From: Cristatella mucedo
Taxonomy: Eukaryota > Bryozoa > Phylactolaemata > Cristatellidae
Length of the DNA stretch: 60,000 nucleotides
NCBI GenBank assembly: GCA_009760855.2
Contig: WPIO01000139.1
Location: forward strand, 126,001 to 186,000
Reading direction: 5' to 3'
Shown here: piece after piece, positions 12,808 through 23,176 of the stretch
Layout of the letters: every line of letters starts with the position of its first letter
Position numbering within the stretch: position 1 is the first letter of the stretch
Made by a program: the position numbers and the translations under genes
Notes under the pieces: model-generated
The model's input: only the letters and a program-made list of their open reading frames with translations
The model's database searches: none
What the model was told of the DNA's origin: nothing

Positions 12808-13925
12808 ACTAATAGTATTACACTTCTGTAGCACCCTCAGAGAACTTAATAGGTCGCTAGGCACTTTACATATGCTCTATAGAACACATCAATATAGTGA
12901 ACGATGACGTGCACAGTCATCAAGCATGCAGACGTCAAGGACAGTTCATTAGTACCCAGCCAATACTTTCAGGAAACGGTGCGTCTTTGACATTTTTTTA
13001 AAATTTCGTCAGATCAGGAGATCCCATGATATCATTTTGGAGTGACTCCTGCTTTAGTAAAATACCAAATAGAGGCACGATCTCCAGAGGATTTTTGATT
13101 GGTTGGCTGCACAGGTAGACGACCTGAGTCGCAAGTGCAGGTGGTACGACAAATTGTGTGATTGGGCAGCAGTTTGGCAGCAGGAGGAGGCTGTGGCGTA
13201 CAAAAGTTAGGACCAAAAAGTGACTTACAAAAATTTCAAGTCAAGATGCTGCTTGATCGGGACCCTGCATATGTCAGCGAGAAGTGGATTGACGTGGCAT
13301 CTGCAACGACGGTAATACGTAGCTGCAGAGTTTTGCACCAGCTGTGGGGGCCTGATGGCTCAAATCGCTAGACCAGCAGGTAGTGAGTTATAGATGTCGA
13401 GATGTAATGTCGCAAATACTTTATACAAAAATTTGAATGTTGCTACAACATGCCCCTACTACATTAGTTTCGTGTAGCTAAAAGTAGTAGGCAGACTAGA
13501 GTGTAGAGTTTATGAAAGGTCATCTAGTGAAAGGTCGCCTTCGAATCTTGCACCTAGGTTCCGTGCAGATGCAACGTGAGATCCGCTGGCCGAGCATATT
13601 TTGAATTTGGAGCTTTCCGGTTTCTCTCTCTTGCTTTGCCCATAACTGGTAAGCTAGTTTTATTGAAATTTTGATTTGAGAAAGCATGCTAAAAGCTCTG
13701 TGTGGAGATCAGCTCTACATGCAGCAAGAGTGTAGAGGGAATTCAACGTGCTGGAGAGAAGGGATGGATCAAAGCAGAGGTACAACCAAATGTCATCTGC
13801 ATAGCAATCAAAGCCTATATTTTGCTTGGCAATTATATCGGTATGAGGGAGAGTCTATGTTATGAAGAGAAGCGGACCAAGTAGAAAGCCCAGAGGAAGA
13901 CCGTACTTCAGAAGCTGCCAAGGCA
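12808..13925 (-). mobile_element. LINE-A 3' half, strongly decayed
   Basis: The antisense 3' end begins with a tail-like run (aatagtattacac) and the diverged hairpin (gcaccctcagagaacttaat, then ggcactttacatatgc). C-terminal remnants follow across about 13000-13400. The antisense of the reverse-transcriptase region appears near 13740-13920, where the wording of the FYADDTQLY-to-5' neighbourhood of the master copy (caaagcagaggtacaac, tgtcatctgcatag, tgcttggcaatta) is still recognisable. It is more diverged than the 37-kb copy and has no usable frame. Confidence 0.82.
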
Positions 13926-13929
13926 CCTG

Positions 13930-15292
13930 CATCTCGCATCATTTTCTGAGTCCACAGGCATCGTCCTCTGTGTGCTTATGCGTGCTTACACTAATCATTT
14001 TGCTGTTAACCAATTGACATGCTTCCTTGAAATGATGTGTAATGTACCTAGAAGGGATTTAGTCCTCTTGAACTGCTCTACAAACATGTAATTCCTTTTA
14101 TCAGAGCTATAGTACTAAGAATACAGTTCGTCGCTTTGCAATTAACAGGTACTCTGAATTCATACGAACAAATAAAAAGCCGAGCCTGCTTCTGACTGAG
14201 AAGGCTCTGAGATGGCTTTCGCTGCCTCAATCTACAAATAATTTTTTTTTGGCTATCTTTTTATGGCCCTACTAAAAAATTCCTCGTGTATTACGTACCT
14301 TCACAGGCAACTGCTCTCGATTACGAGCTCAGTTTAGGTTAAAAGCAATTCAATAGCTTTCTGGGTACCTTGCTGACTTGTTTTCTCGTACAGCCATTGA
14401 ATGATTGGCAGCTGATACGCAGATATCGTAAAAAGGCTGTTTGGACGAATTATGAGTATTTCCATATGCAATAATTATTTGCAGCTCTTCATTAAGTAGA
14501 ACACCTACTTAAACAATTCATATTTGGGACAGAAGCTTTATTCTCCTATTCAATCAGCTATTTTTTCGTGCTTACTTGTTTGGAGAAAAAATAAGATCTT
14601 GAAAAACTTTGGCTGCATTGTTTGGCTACTGACAGCACCTTAATGAATTTACTAGGCTGCATGCAACGAGAGTTATATATGCACACATGGAACCGATTGT
14701 ATTAATTATTTTTGGCTTCCTGCGAATATAACAAACTGGCAATAGGTACCAGATGATTTTAGAAGGTATAGTATAGACATTGACTAACAATGTAATGCAA
14801 TTACTTGTAGTCATGTAATCAGACACTGAATTCAGATTACTCAAATAATGATCATGCAATTAATTCAGCAATAATCACATTATTGAACTTTTCTCTACCG
14901 AAGGCAGTACGCACATCGAGAAGTAGATACGAGATCAAGCAGTCACCACGTTCGTCAAGGAAGTCAATCATCAATCAGATACACGGGGTGACGTAGCCTT
15001 TGCTGCACGAGCTACGAGAGCCGGTCTCCATAGCTGAGCGAAATCGCCTGCCAGTGCTCACCTGAGCAGTGATTGACTCTGTGGGTACCCATGCCGATTG
15101 CATGGGTGATTGCCGAGCCGGTCGGCACGGCTAAAGCTTGGCGAAGCTTGCTATTCCAACCAGTCTTCTAAAAAGGCTCAAACCACTGCTCAGAGATGTA
15201 GAGTGGTGCTACCGCAATGAGCGACTGGTAGGTGGCTCAGAGAATCAGCTGAGACATTGGAGATCGGCTTTGCACTTGTTAAGTATTCCCTT
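13930..15292. other. Unassigned sequence
   Basis: AT-rich at first (about 14000-14900), less so afterwards. No recognisable frames or repeats. A phrase near 15110-15135 (ttgccgagccggtcgg) loosely resembles a polymerase III box A, but no box B follows. Confidence 0.4.
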
Positions 15293-15296
15293 CCGG

Positions 15297-15365
15297 CAAA
15301 TGTAAAGCGTCTATAAAGAGATCAAGTTCTCTGGGGCGCTTTGTCATGTGTATTATTGTTATTCG
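15297..15365 (+). mobile_element. LINE-A 3' tail fragment
   Basis: This short piece carries the LINE-A 3' hairpin in the sense direction (caaatgtaaagcg, agagatcaagttctct, gcgctttgtcatgtg), followed by an attattgttatt tail. Either it is an extreme 5' truncation of LINE-A, or it is the tail of another tail-sharing SINE whose head is too degraded to see. It sits about 25 bp from the SINE at 15389, in opposite orientation. Confidence 0.75.
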
Positions 15366-15388
15366 TGAACACGAACACTGTCTCGTTT

Positions 15389-15545
15389 AAAAATGTAATT
15401 CATTTGCATTGCCCTAAGAAAACTTACTTTCCTTTCGGGCGTTTCACATATGCGACGGGCTCGAGCCCACGACCTCGACCAGACATTGGTCGGGGCAAGC
15501 ACCTTAACCGCTTGGCCAAACCAGTGGTGACAGCATGGGTCAACC
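15389..15545 (-). repeat. SINE: tRNA-Leu/Ser-like head joined to LINE-A tail
   Basis: Read on the minus strand, the head contains TGGCCAAGCGG (15508-15518), a polymerase III box A. About 40 bp on lies GGTCGTGGGCTCGAGCCC (box B; gggctcgagccc at 15457-15468). This order, and the AAGCGGTTAAGGTGCTTGC wording, resemble type II tRNAs (Leu/Ser). Directly after the head comes gcatatgtgaaacgcccgaaag and then ttagggcaatgcaaatgaat. This aligns with the LINE-A 3' hairpin and AAT-rich end. A cloverleaf does not close, so it is not a working tRNA gene. The frame across it (15341-15685 on the plus strand) is incidental. Confidence 0.7.
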
Positions 15546-15549
15546 TCGA

Positions 15550-16950
15550 TGACTGTTGCACAGCCGCCACACCCCAGACACCCGATGCTGACGTCGTCGT
15601 TCATGCTCTACCTTCAGCTCTCCTCTACATATGTTTAGCCGAAACCCTGCTGGTCGTGCGAGCCACTCTACATTTTTGGGGCTGATAGTTGTACGAATGA
15701 AGCAGTGAGTGACCGCATGTAGCGCTTAGGCGAAGCCCTTCCGGACGAACCAGGTCGCGGCTACTCGTCAACGAACGATTGCTTCGAGAGCTATAGCTTA
15801 TGCCAGAGGTATTTCGAAAGCATGCCACAGCTGCAAGTAAGTGTGAGAGCTGTCATACCACGAGTCCGGTTTTTCTTTGACATCCGAGTCAGAGAAATTA
15901 GCTGGCGGAAAGGGGCTTGCATCAACGTCGCAACTATCATACCTAACTCGAGTCAGTACTCACTGCCGGTTGCCTCATTCGTTTCGCAAGCACCGAAACG
16001 GGCGTCTCGCTTCAGAGAGATTGTAACTCTGGACTACTAAGCCCTGGGTATGCAGACGCGTATCAACTCTTGCCTCTAACTAGGGAGAGGCGCCAATTCA
16101 TTATCGGAAACTCCAGCAACGGAATGGCATGCGGGAGCCTAGCATTGCCAGTGTCGTCCGGTCGGTTGTCTGATATCAAAGTATGTTTGCACTTCACCAT
16201 CATTGCGACCGCGACTAAGGATAACGCCCGAGTAACTGAAACTATAGACTCACTAGACACCACTACATTAGTGAGATTATGTGTCAGCAGCTTCGTTATC
16301 CTGCTGCAATCGTTTGACTGGCTTAGATACGAGATCACTTATGTCTCGGTGTTAATCGCAACGATACATAGGTTTAGACAATTTAGAGAAATAAATTAAT
16401 CTCTTTCTAGGCACTTGATTGGGGTGCTACAAGGCAAGCGAGAGCATGAGGCTAAGGCGATTACATGAATGCTGTCAACATGCTTAAATAGTAAAACCAG
16501 TGGGTTGTACAATTTGAGAGCACATGTAAGAGCCATTGGCATTAGAGCCGAACTCCGATATGCCTATGACTACTCTATGTCAAAGCGCTTAGCTAATAAC
16601 GTAAGTCAAACCATACGGGTACCGTTGATGCTACCATGTCAACTAGAATGCCAGTGGCTCCAGAGGAGGAGTCCGGAAGCATACTCTCAGCAACATTCCC
16701 GACCTGAAAAAAACAGTGAGCCGCCGGGAGCCACTCGACTGCCGTAATGAGGGAGGGGTGGGGGCAGGCGGGTGGGCAGCCCTTAGTCGAACGAGCGCTG
16801 GCGGGCTGGCGAGCCAGGTCGTGAACTTGGCATCTCGGAGCTCACCGTCAAGCCGCTCTCACCGAGCGCACATCCATTTCAGCCTGCTGGTGCTGGTCGT
16901 ACTGCACTGGGGCAACTGTCAGCTTAGCTGCGATGGGAGCCCTTGCTTTA
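15550..16950. other. Unassigned, apparently GC-richer stretch
   Basis: Frames of 60-110 codons overlap on both strands (16063-16399, 16469-16747, 16716-16964) with no recognised domain. At about 16382-16440 the plus strand keeps a scrap like the antisense LINE-A end (taatctctttctaggcactt). The frame ending at 16964 closes with a hydrophobic run (FSLLVLVVLHWG) and then Cys residues, which could be secretory, but nothing else supports a gene. Confidence 0.35.
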
Positions 16951-16952
16951 GT

Positions 16953-17180
16953 GGGATTGACTAGGGTGCCTAGCACAGACTCAGCTCCCGATCCGCCTAG
17001 CTCAGGTTAAAATGGAGCTTTATGCTGGCGATGCGTTTAGGAGATAGAGCGACTAATGTGCTCGCCTTATTGGGTTCGACTAGGATACCGAGTACAGGCC
17101 TGGCTCTTAGTCAGCCGGCTAAAGTTAGAATGAAGCCTGGTGCAGCCGATGTGGTCAGGATGTGCACCGACTAATGTGCT
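16953..17180. repeat. Diverged tandem duplication, 119-bp period
   Basis: Two units, 16953-17062 and 17072-17180, share an ordered set of phrases. Both open with ggg-t-t-gactagg and have -ctc-gctcc-like centres. Both carry a ggttaaaatgg / agttagaatg element and finish with the identical gactaatgtgct. Identity looks partial, so the duplication is old. Frames through it are short and its function is unknown. Confidence 0.65.
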
Positions 17181-17562
17181 GAAGTAGAAATAGCAGCTAC
17201 ACGGGAGGTCAGGAATTTAGAGGAGAGAAAATATATGGCAACGACTAAGGGAGCTCGGGGCTGCAGCTTGCCTAGTCGATGCATGACTACCCTTCTAGAG
17301 CACGGGACGAACCTGCTGCAACAAACAGCTAAGTGCAACTTGGACTTCACAGTTGTGTTCTGCCGGCTACTCAGTTAGCTGCTCGTATCTTGGGGAGCTG
17401 CAGTGGTCCACCTTCGGGGCTGGGACCATGGCTAGTGACACTCACATAGGATAGTTTATTATACACGGGCTTCGGGAGTTCGTTCGGTTAACTCAGTCGG
17501 TCCGGTACACCGGGTAAAGCTCTTGAGCCGGCGTGTAACCACTACTAACAGGCCCACAATAA

Positions 17563-17817
17563 TCTGAAACTTTCGGCGCCCAGTTGTGGCCGCTTGTGTG
17601 CTTTAACCACACTACAGTGCTGCATCGCACGGTCGCCTGTAGAGAGCTGGGTTATGAGCAATTGCCAAGCGATTACCGCCTCTGCACACATTCGGCTAGA
17701 ACTTCCACAACGGAGGAGGCCAGAGCCATTTTGCGAGCCAACGCCACCAACCTGACCTTGCACAGAACCTCGGTGCCCATGCATTTCAGTGAGTGGGGGA
17801 ATCCGTGCAAGCCTTAG
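17563..17817 (+). CDS. Possible SRCR-domain exon or pseudo-exon
   Basis: An open frame of about 84 codons contains W-P-L-V-C, then exactly 12 residues, then A-C-R-E-L-G-Y (Trp codon 17587-17589, Cys codons 17599-17601 and 17638-17640). In scavenger receptor cysteine-rich domains the same signature is W-G-T-V-C-x12-V-C-R-x-L-G-Y, so the Trp-Cys-Cys spacing is identical. A later S-E-W-G (Trp at 17794-17796) lies where the domain usually has its WG, but the intervening cysteines are absent. The frame is bounded by stops on both sides. A GTGAGT donor-like hexamer at 17789-17794 and an actaacag acceptor-like string ending at 17551 are present, but a stop follows the latter. It could be a decayed exon or a coincidence. 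Confidence 0.33.
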   Translation, partial: SETFGAQLWPLVCFNHTTVLHRTVACRELGYEQLPSDYRLCTHSARTSTTEEARAILRANATNLTLHRTSVPMHFSEWGNPCKP

Positions 17818-17819
17818 AT

Positions 17820-18586
17820 ACTCTGCATTCTCGCTACGTCGCCGCTCCGATACTTGAGCTCTCGCCTCATTCTTGTGAAGCTGGACGGTCACGAGCTGCT
17901 GTCCGTTTAAGGGCTGTTCTTAGCAGCCTCAATGGATGGTTGCCGCAGACCCGGCGACAGCCAGTGTGCGGCGCCGGATTATTCGAAGCGAAGAGTAAGT
18001 ATGGCCTGTCAAATTACCATGCTGCGGCTGCCGCACAGCAAGTAACGAATGGCCAGAGCTGAGGGAGAGGGAGGTGACATCAACAGTAGAGCCAGTTGAG
18101 GTACCGAATATTTACAGGTGATCGCCCAGGCTGCTGAATGCTCAGGTAGCATTTTCCGCAGTCCTGGCAGCTTGCACAAGCCAGGCCGCAGCGAAAGTAC
18201 ATCTCCGTGAACGGCAACCGGATGGCTCGAAGGGACTTCGAGCGTGTCTAATCGGTTGCTTCCTTTAACCGAGGTTTTTTAAAAGCAGGGTCTCCGTACC
18301 GTATAAGGGCAAGTATGAAGCCTGTCTCGACTGGTGCCACAGCCTTGGACGATACGGTGCAGTTCCAAGATACTAGGGCAAAGCAGCTCAGTTAGCCTCG
18401 AGGTCTTAGCTGCCACCGCTCACGAATTACAAGAGTTAAATCCGTGCGGCTCGTCATGAGGCACTGAGAGCGTCGGTGGGGCGTGGTAGATCGGCCGACC
18501 GAGGGTCCCACAGCTATGGTGAGTCGTACGTGCACATGTCTGTAACTCCTTCGACGGCAAACACTATGTGAGTGCTGTGCAGGAGA
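17820..18586. other. Unassigned sequence beside LINE-B
   Basis: Frames at 17793-18062 (plus) and 18392-18718 (minus) show no recognised domain. The second runs into the LINE-B copy. This is still part of the GC-richer block. Confidence 0.4.
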
Positions 18587-18589
18587 GAT

Positions 18590-19385
18590 TGGTATGGAGC
18601 CATCAAAGGTAAGTAGCTTCTGATACGTATTTGATTGCCGCAGACTTCCTCCCACGCAACAAAGAGGAAGTGGGAAGCACATCTGAGTCAGGAGGGCAGT
18701 TGCATCAATAGGCGACACGGAAGTTGCAGATCAGGATGGCTGGAAAGGATGTGCCACTGGCAGCAGCAGGAGAATATATGTTGAGTAAGTATAATGGAAG
18801 TAATTTTTACAGCCTAGGACCTGCAGAGCTAAATCTTCTGCCGTAAACGATCTTTAAGTTGAGAAATGAAACATCTAATGTATTGTCAATAAAAGACCTG
18901 CTGGCACGAGGATGCTATGACTTGTGCAGCAGTTCAGCTATGAATGAAGGAGCCAAGCCGTTACTAGCATTGTGGGTCAGCCTAAGAACTTGACTTTGCA
19001 TCCGCTGATCCAGCCATCCGAGCTCTTTCTGCAAAGGAGACACTTGGTTGGACCTCTGAGATTTGAAAATTAGCCACGCGGCCGTTTTTTTCTCCAGCGG
19101 CAGTGGTTCTTTCCGATGGCTCTACAAAATTGAAATTTCAGTTATCTAGCCGAGACAGCACTAATGAGCGGTTAAAATTTTAGCAGGCCACCATGGAAGA
19201 CAGTTCTTAATCGTAAATAGAGATCGGAAAGCGTCAAAAACAGTCTTCTTTATGAGGTTGTCAAAGTTTAAACAGCTGTCGAAGACGACACTTAATTCCC
19301 AGCACATGGTGATGGTCGCACAATAGCATCACCTATTAAAAGTGCAGAGCCTTTTAGTCCAGCCACACTGGAAAGTGAGCAATCA
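18590..19385 (-). mobile_element. LINE-B internal/C-terminal fragment
   Basis: The plus strand matches the antisense of the C-terminal third of LINE-B at 23300-24080. Shared phrases include acgcaacaaagaggaagtgggaagca, cctaggacctgcagagctaaa and ggagccaagccg, along with the hydrophobic-loop region and caatagcatcacctatta. Stops and small indels break the frame. It lacks the extreme 3' end, and it stops at the RT-proximal end near 19385, just before the GA microsatellite. Confidence 0.88.
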
Positions 19386-19445
19386 TCAACCCCAATCTGG
19401 ATTGTGTTCGCTTAGGTCGATTGCCTCAGGATAGTCAGGGTATGA

Positions 19446-19521
19446 TAGAGAAAAAGAGAGAGTTGGGCGAGAGAGTGGGAGAGAGAAAGGAAGGAGAGGG
19501 AGAGAGAGAGGTGAAGAGAGA

Positions 19522-19606
<85 letters not shown>

Positions 19607-19618
19607 TGAGTGAGAGAG
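19446..19618. repeat. (GA)n microsatellite
   Basis: About 170 bp of GA/GAGGGA repeats with a nearly pure core at roughly 19529-19602. Frames crossing it give Arg-Glu or Ser-Leu repeats on the two strands and are artefacts. Confidence 0.97.
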
Positions 19619-19619
19619 C

Positions 19620-20485
19620 CGCCAGTCAATAAATTGTCTAGGTAAAGCATATGACTCTTCTCGGCCGGCAGATGTTCCTAATAGGAGTATCTTGGACAAT
19701 GAAGTAAGCATAGCAGATGCCTTTTGCAGATCTACAGTTATTTTCAGCCTGTACAGCCAAAAACATTAAAAAAAATAGTTGACCGAGAAGTACCACTTTG
19801 ATAAGATGACGACTAGATTCAGAAAATAGACAGCCAAATGTCATGGCGGTCCTGTACTCCCTTTACGATTTTGACGACACGGCGATTAGTTCAGCAAATA
19901 TTGAGCTAAAGCAAACCACACGCAGTGAGGAGCAGGGCTGAGATTTCAATTCCATTCTTCATTAAATGACAGCTGTTAAAGTAGACCAGACCCACTCGCT
20001 TCACAGCGCAGTGGAGAAAAGCAGCATCAGGAGATAGTACCTAACATTTCACAATGAAAATGAAGACTAGACAGATATGAAGTTGCTCTAAAAAGTGCAA
20101 TATTGAACTAAAGAAAAGACTTTCAACGGACGCCTAAGCCTAAGACTTAGTAAGGCATGACATCCAAGTGCCCACCGAGATGATTGTCCAAGAATTGACA
20201 AGGATTGCCCAAGTGACAAAGATGCACGGATTTTCAAATAATACACAATGTGGTCGTCAGCACTCGTCAAAGAGTATCAGATTACACTCAAATTCGGGAT
20301 TTCAAGCGACACTAGCATCATTTTAGTGACGAAGGAAAAGTGTGTGGAATATCTATTGAAATACTTGTCGGTCCAAACTAATGCTGAAGCGGAGTGGTGG
20401 ATTGCGGCTGCTCTTTTGCTCGGCAGAAATTTAAACACATAGGAAGCCCTCAGCTGCCGCTAACACATGTTGCTTAGATCTTGAA
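19620..20485. other. Unassigned sequence
   Basis: No repeat or domain recognised. The largest frames are 60-68 codons, at 19638-19844 (minus) and 20248-20442 (plus). Confidence 0.45.
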
Positions 20486-20489
20486 GAAT

Positions 20490-20590
20490 TCAATATGTCT
20501 TAAGGCTACCCTTGGCTCTAAGCCTAAGGGGTTAGATGCACAAAAATTCGCATCTCGGGTTGTGGGTTCGAGTCGGAAGCAGCAATACTT
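20490..20590 (+). repeat. tRNA-like SINE head
   Basis: The plus strand contains a box B-like GGTTGTGGGTTCGAGTC near 20560-20576. It is preceded about 45 bp upstream by tggctctaagcctaagggg, a degraded box A region. The same ggt-y-gtgggttcgag core appears at 15389-15545 and 33305-33400. It is followed by agcagcaatactttatgtcc and an AAT-rich run rather than the LINE-A hairpin in the same sense, so it may be a second SINE subtype. Confidence 0.45.
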
Positions 20591-20840
20591 TATGTCCAAT
20601 GCAATAATAATTATACTAATAATAATAAGAATAATGCACTTAATAAAGCGCCCTCATAGAACTCAATCTCTTTCTAGGCTCTGCTAGAGTGAAAGCCAGT
20701 AATACTCTTAGCTGCTATGTCCAATGCAATAATAATTATACTAATAATAATAAGAATAATGCACTTAATAAAGCGCCCTCATAGAACTCAATCTCTTTCT
20801 AGGCTCTGCTAGAGTGAAAGCCAGTAATACTCTTAGCTGC
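20591..20840. repeat. Exact 125-bp tandem duplication
   Basis: The unit tatgtccaatg...cttagctgc at 20591-20715 is repeated without a visible difference at 20716-20840. Each unit holds an AAT-rich run and an antisense LINE-A 3' end (gcacttaataaagcgccctc, then ctttctaggctctgc). The perfect identity contrasts with the decay of everything around it. This implies a very recent duplication, a gene-conversion event, or an assembly duplication. Confidence 0.95.
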
Positions 20841-21265
20841 CTATAAAACCTCTTACAAACCTCAAATCCTTTGGAGACCCTGCATTTAGTTCGTACGCTC
20901 CCAAAGCTTGGGACTCCCTCCCGAATTGCGTCAGAACATCCCCTGACTTGACTACATTAAAAAAAAACTAAAAATACACACCTATTTAGGACGGTATTTA
21001 GTGATTCCCTGTGACTCGTAATTTTCCGGTCGAGATCCCTGTGATTCGTCCTTAACGTGCAAATGGGTGCTGACACTGCATGCTGCACCTAACAACATTT
21101 GCATGCTGACCCTGTGCATGTTTCACAACTAACCATGTATTTCATGCTGATTATTAATGATACTACTCACCATTTGATTTTGTTTCCTTTGCAGCAAATG
21201 TAAAGTGCCTAAAACGAGATTTGAGTTCTCTGATGGCACTTTATCACGAGTATTATTATTATATG
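20841..21265 (+). mobile_element. LINE-A 3' end
   Basis: The plus strand reads the C-terminus (DPAFSSYAPKAWDSLPNCV, then RTSPDLTT). The 3' untranslated region follows, with an intact hairpin: taaagtgcc at 21201-21209 pairs with ggcacttta at 21235-21243. Within it, a short direct repeat (ccctgtgactcgt / ccctgtgattcgt, 21003-21049) is not in the other copies and looks like an insertion. The copy abuts the 125-bp tandem, whose LINE-A tail has the opposite orientation. Confidence 0.9.
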
Positions 21266-21269
21266 AGTA

Positions 21270-23172
21270 AACAGCGACTCTTATTTAGTTGCTCGCTTAC
21301 CCAAAGAAAGAGTTTTGCATCAAAACATGTTAAGCAGCATGGATATCAACCATGTGTGATTTAGTGCAGCCACATCAACAATTTTGTCTAAAAAGATGCT
21401 TATAGTAGCGGCTGAAAAAATAAGGAATTAAGCAGTAGCACAGAGTCATTCAGAACGAACAATAGCTAGTCCAATTAGCTCGCTTTTGGCCTAACAAGTC
21501 ACACAGCCTGTGCTTATTTTAGAAAGCTAGCAGCTCGTAAGGTTACCTTTTTGAGTTGAATCGCATCTATGCGGACTGCAATCGAGACGCACCATTCTTC
21601 CAGTAACTTTACAAGCGACAAAGGCTAACAGTAATTGCAAGCCGAACTGTGATCTGTGACAAATAATCTGATCGTTGCAGTGTGGAGAAGCCATACATAA
21701 TTTGGAAAAGTTCATCAGATGCGTTTTCCAAAAATGTTAACTATCCCTTGAATGCCAAGTGCAGCAAGAAGGTCCTTGCAAGTCCAGCCGAAAGCTAAAA
21801 GCCAGAGCACAGGTAGTTAAACTGCTCGACGTCACCTATATTCCAAGAGGGCAGAGCCCAGAGAGCAGTTATGGAGCAGAGCAGTTACGGAGCTATGCTT
21901 CAAATGGAGTGGGGCTTTGAGCTCGGGTGACTTTTATCTGGCTGTAGATTGGTACAAATGACGACTGCCGGCTGCACCCATAATCAAACAGTCGAAAAAA
22001 CCGGCAAACTCAGTTCGTACTATTGAGAGAGGCACTCGGTCATAAGTTCCTACGAATCCCTCACAGTAAATAAGAAAGGTGACAGGTCAATTAACTGCCC
22101 GCCACTTTAGGATGGATATGCATTTTTTAGACGACACCTAGGAATAGTCGACTGACAGCAGCCAAGGCTTGAGCATTGGTGGAACAGTATACGATGATCA
22201 ATCTTCCTAGACAGTACACTGTTCAGCTGACCGTACAGCTTGCACACTTCCCAGCTGGGGCTACAGTTTCTCAGCTATACATCACAGTTCTGAAGCTCAC
22301 TCAGATGTGCGATTATTGCCCAAAAAAGCAGGTTGGCTGCCCATGTGGGGGATTTTCAGCAAATGAACAGTTCTTCGTTTAGACACTCAGCCGTCATGTA
22401 GTAAAACCTTCCGGTGGGTCTTAAGAAGATTATTCAAAGCCTCCCTAGCAAATGCCACTCCCACTTGAATTGTCACGTGGCTGCCATACAAGCTACAGAT
22501 GCCGATGATGTAGAGAATTAAAGCATCCATCGATACAGCTCTAGGCGGCGTCTGGGCTTTTAGCCAAAAAGTACAAAATTTCATGAGGTTATGCTCAAAA
22601 ATTCCCCGCCCCCACCCTGCTTAGAGGCCAGGCAGTGCAATGCAGGTGGCTACCAAGCTTGCAAAGAGAATCTAGCAATCTAGATATGGGTTGAAAGAGC
22701 TTTCCGGGCGGCACGCTTTCGGTGCTCGATAAAAACCATTTCTAAATGGATACAGTCTACCGTTTCCTAATTAGGGCGACACGATGCATGCAATCGCTGC
22801 TGCTCCTACTCGGCGTGCACGTTTAGGTTCTGTTTCCAGAGGGGCTATCCTTAATCAGCAGTCGCGAGTTGCTCAGGCTCGGAGTAGGATAGTCTACTAC
22901 TAGTCGACGGATGCTATTTAGAGTCAACCAACCAAGCTATCGTCCAGTAGTTGGACGATGTAAACTTCTGGTTCTTGCCGAAAGTGCCAAATGGTTTTTA
23001 TCTTGTCTAGTACTCGCGCTGTAGTGGGATTAATTGAAATCATGCAATGGTGGCTACTCTGCCTTATTAGCCACGGAACTATAAGGAGACTAGCAAGTCT
23101 GGAATAGAATGAGCACCCTGGTGGAGTGCGTTTTTGAGGTGTCGTAGTTCTCTTTCGTAGCTGGATGTTTCG
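21270..23172. other. Unassigned sequence
   Basis: Only frames of 62-68 codons occur, at 21527-21715 (minus), 22176-22382 (plus) and 22387-22584 (minus). None is recognised. A short CCGCCCCCACCC run lies at about 22605. No repeat family of this window was found. Confidence 0.45.
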
Positions 23173-23176
23173 CGAC

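Noticed and set aside
15440-15540. A tRNA-Leu or tRNA-Ser gene
   Set aside because: Boxes A and B are present, but the acceptor and T stems do not pair and a LINE-A tail follows; a SINE explains it better.
19412-19711. A 99-codon minus frame of Ser-Leu repeats and a plus frame of Arg-Glu repeats
   Set aside because: Both are direct translations of the GA microsatellite.
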